Shown: positions 38,054 through 38,693 of the stretch, in pieces
Layout of the letters: each line of letters opens with the position of its first letter
Numbering within the stretch: the first letter of the stretch is position 1
DNA from: a bacterium
GTDB lineage: Bacteria > Bacillota > Sulfobacillia > UBA995
Length of the DNA: 38,693 nucleotides
NCBI GenBank assembly: GCA_031082145.1
Contig: JAVHLP010000015.1
Location: 1-38,693 of the forward strand
Direction: 5' to 3'
Program-made: the position numbers and the translations under genes
Notes under the pieces: model-generated
Databases searched by the model: none
What the model saw: the letters and a program-made list of their open reading frames with translations, nothing else
What the model was told of the DNA's origin: nothing

Positions 38054-38457
38054 GTCCGATCCCTCCCTCCCCGGCCGGCGTCTTGAGCCAGGACGGCGTG
38101 AAAGAGCTCAAGGATCTCAGCCGGCTCCATTCCCCGCCCAAGCGCATCCCTCACCACGGCCCGGGCCTTGTCCAGTATCGCCCGCGAACCCTCGTCGTGC
38201 TCCGAGGGGTGTGCCGCCACGAAGGTCCCCTTGCCGGGTACCGCCTCCACCCAGCCGCTTCGTTCCAGTTCGAGGTAAGCCCGGGCGACGGTGTTGGGGC
38301 TGATGGCGAGTTCGACTGCCAGTTCTCGGACCGAGGGTAGCGGCTCGCCGGCGGAGACGGCGCCGGCGGCCACCAGGGCGCGGATTTGCCCCGTCAACTG
38401 CGCATAGATGGGGATCCCCAGCGAGGGGTTGACGTGAAACCACGCATTCCGGCCCAA
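38050..38457 (-). CDS. GntR-family regulator, YtrA subfamily
   Basis: A 135-residue repressor. Winged helix at about 15-80: IPIYAQLTGQIRALVAAGAVSAGEPLPSVRELAVELAISPNTVARAYLELERSGWVEAVPGKGTFVA. The short C-terminal tail, with no large effector domain, is the mark of the YtrA subfamily. The start is TTG at 38455-38457 with a perfect GGAGG six bases upstream; the open frame extending to 38667 runs through the promoter and is not coding. It heads the operon with the ABC ATPase and permease and should bind the inverted repeat just upstream (autoregulation). Confidence 0.9.
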   Translation of the reverse strand: MGRNAWFHVNPSLGIPIYAQLTGQIRALVAAGAVSAGEPLPSVRELAVELAISPNTVARAYLELERSGWVEAVPGKGTFVAAHPSEHDEGSRAILDKARAVVRDALGRGMEPAEILELFHAVLAQDAGRGGRDRT

Positions 38458-38476
38458 GGGCACCCTCCGGCGTCCT

Positions 38477-38500
38477 ACTGTAGCAATATGCTGATACAGT
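38477..38500 (-). promoter_or_regulatory. Operator-like inverted repeat for the GntR regulator
   Basis: Perfect half-sites ACTGTA (38477-38482) and TACAGT (38495-38500) separated by 12 bp. It lies directly downstream of the -10, across the expected transcription start and leader, where a bound repressor would block the operon. Confidence 0.65.
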
Positions 38501-38509
38501 CCTGGCATT

Positions 38510-38537
38510 ATTGTACTCCTTCCTGGCCTGCTGTCAA
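38510..38537 (-). promoter_or_regulatory. Promoter of the GntR-ABC operon
   Basis: Minus-strand -35 TTGACA (38532-38537, consensus) and -10 TACAAT (38510-38515, one mismatch) with a 16-bp spacer. It is the best sigma-A-type promoter in the window. The start codon of the GntR gene is about 45 nt downstream of the expected start site. Confidence 0.85.
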
Positions 38538-38693
38538 CACTCGATCGGCTCGTCACCGATCTCCTCGGGACCGGGGAGGGGCCGTCAGCTAGCACCGATG
38601 CCAGGCTGACGGCGTCCCATTGGGTGCTCTTCGGCGATCTGGAGTTTGACAAACGCAGGTCACACAAAGCAGCGACAAAGCCCGTCGCAACGG

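Noticed and set aside
38510-38667. Upstream extension of the GntR frame to 38667
   Set aside because: It runs through the consensus promoter and operator, and family similarity begins only after the TTG at 38455-38457, which has a perfect ribosome site.
38516-38693. Plus-strand open frame at the right edge ending in FGDLEFDKRR
   Set aside because: No start codon with a ribosome site is visible and it overlaps the GntR promoter; it could be the start of something beyond the window but cannot be supported.
1-38693. CRISPR array, rRNA genes or a complete insertion sequence
   Set aside because: I saw no regularly spaced repeats, no rRNA-like stretch and no intact transposase on either strand.

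Overview
This window looks like chromosome from a G+C-rich, endospore-forming Bacillota of the clostridial/Peptococcaceae-Moorella kind. The evidence is a spore photoproduct lyase gene, a YtaF-type sporulation membrane protein, FMN riboswitches, ECF-type riboflavin transport, Gram-positive-style Shine-Dalgarno sites with many GTG and TTG starts, and the core gene set polA - mutM - coaE - lytic transglycosylase. The species cannot be fixed from the sequence alone.

Layout. 1-2713 is an accessory segment, visibly poorer in G+C, abutting the 3' end of a tRNA-Leu(CAA) gene. It holds an intact AIPR-family (abortive infection/phage resistance) gene, the C-terminal remnant of a large serine recombinase ending two bases from the tRNA, and non-coding or degraded DNA at the window edge. 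2912-6738 holds a GNAT acetyltransferase, an L,D-transpeptidase, and an ECF sigma factor with its membrane anti-sigma factor. 6801-10353 is polA-mutM, followed by a small unknown gene and a MntA/HepT (nucleotidyltransferase/HEPN) toxin-antitoxin pair. 11508-16156 is riboflavin biosynthesis and uptake on the minus strand (ribU, ribD, ribE, ribBA, ribH), with two FMN riboswitches of the same 137-nt length, one before ribU and one before ribD. 16255-19110 carries coaE, a lytic transglycosylase and an orphan family-5 solute-binding protein. 19324-19550 holds tRNA-Leu(CAG), tRNA-Leu(GAG) and a terminator.

19557-22346 is a broken polysaccharide deacetylase/beta-propeller gene downstream of an ATP-grasp gene. 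22463-26553 holds ytaF, a VanX-like D,D-dipeptidase, an alpha/beta hydrolase, a YeiH-family transporter and an XRE regulator. 26701-30414 holds small cysteine-rich proteins, a QueG-like Fe-S protein, a divergent aspartase/fumarase-superfamily lyase and spore photoproduct lyase. 30441-35987 holds a secreted subtilase, an APC permease and an N-acyl-D-amino-acid deacylase. 36066-38537 holds a YbjQ-family protein and a GntR(YtrA-like)-ABC ATPase-ABC permease operon with a near-consensus promoter and a perfect operator-like inverted repeat.

How the genes work together. The rib genes form a complete FMN-sensing module in which uptake and synthesis are each gated by their own riboswitch. Several genes act on D-amino-acid or peptidoglycan material (L,D-transpeptidase, lytic transglycosylase, VanX-like dipeptidase, D-aminoacylase next to an amino-acid permease and a subtilase), which suggests cell-wall or peptide turnover. 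I found no CRISPR array, no rRNA and no intact insertion sequence. I see no single clearly new multi-gene system. The items that most deserve a second look are the tRNA-linked AIPR/recombinase island, the duplicated riboswitch leaders with a conserved 5' hairpin, a spore photoproduct lyase with a relocated candidate catalytic cysteine, and a lyase with altered active-site motifs.
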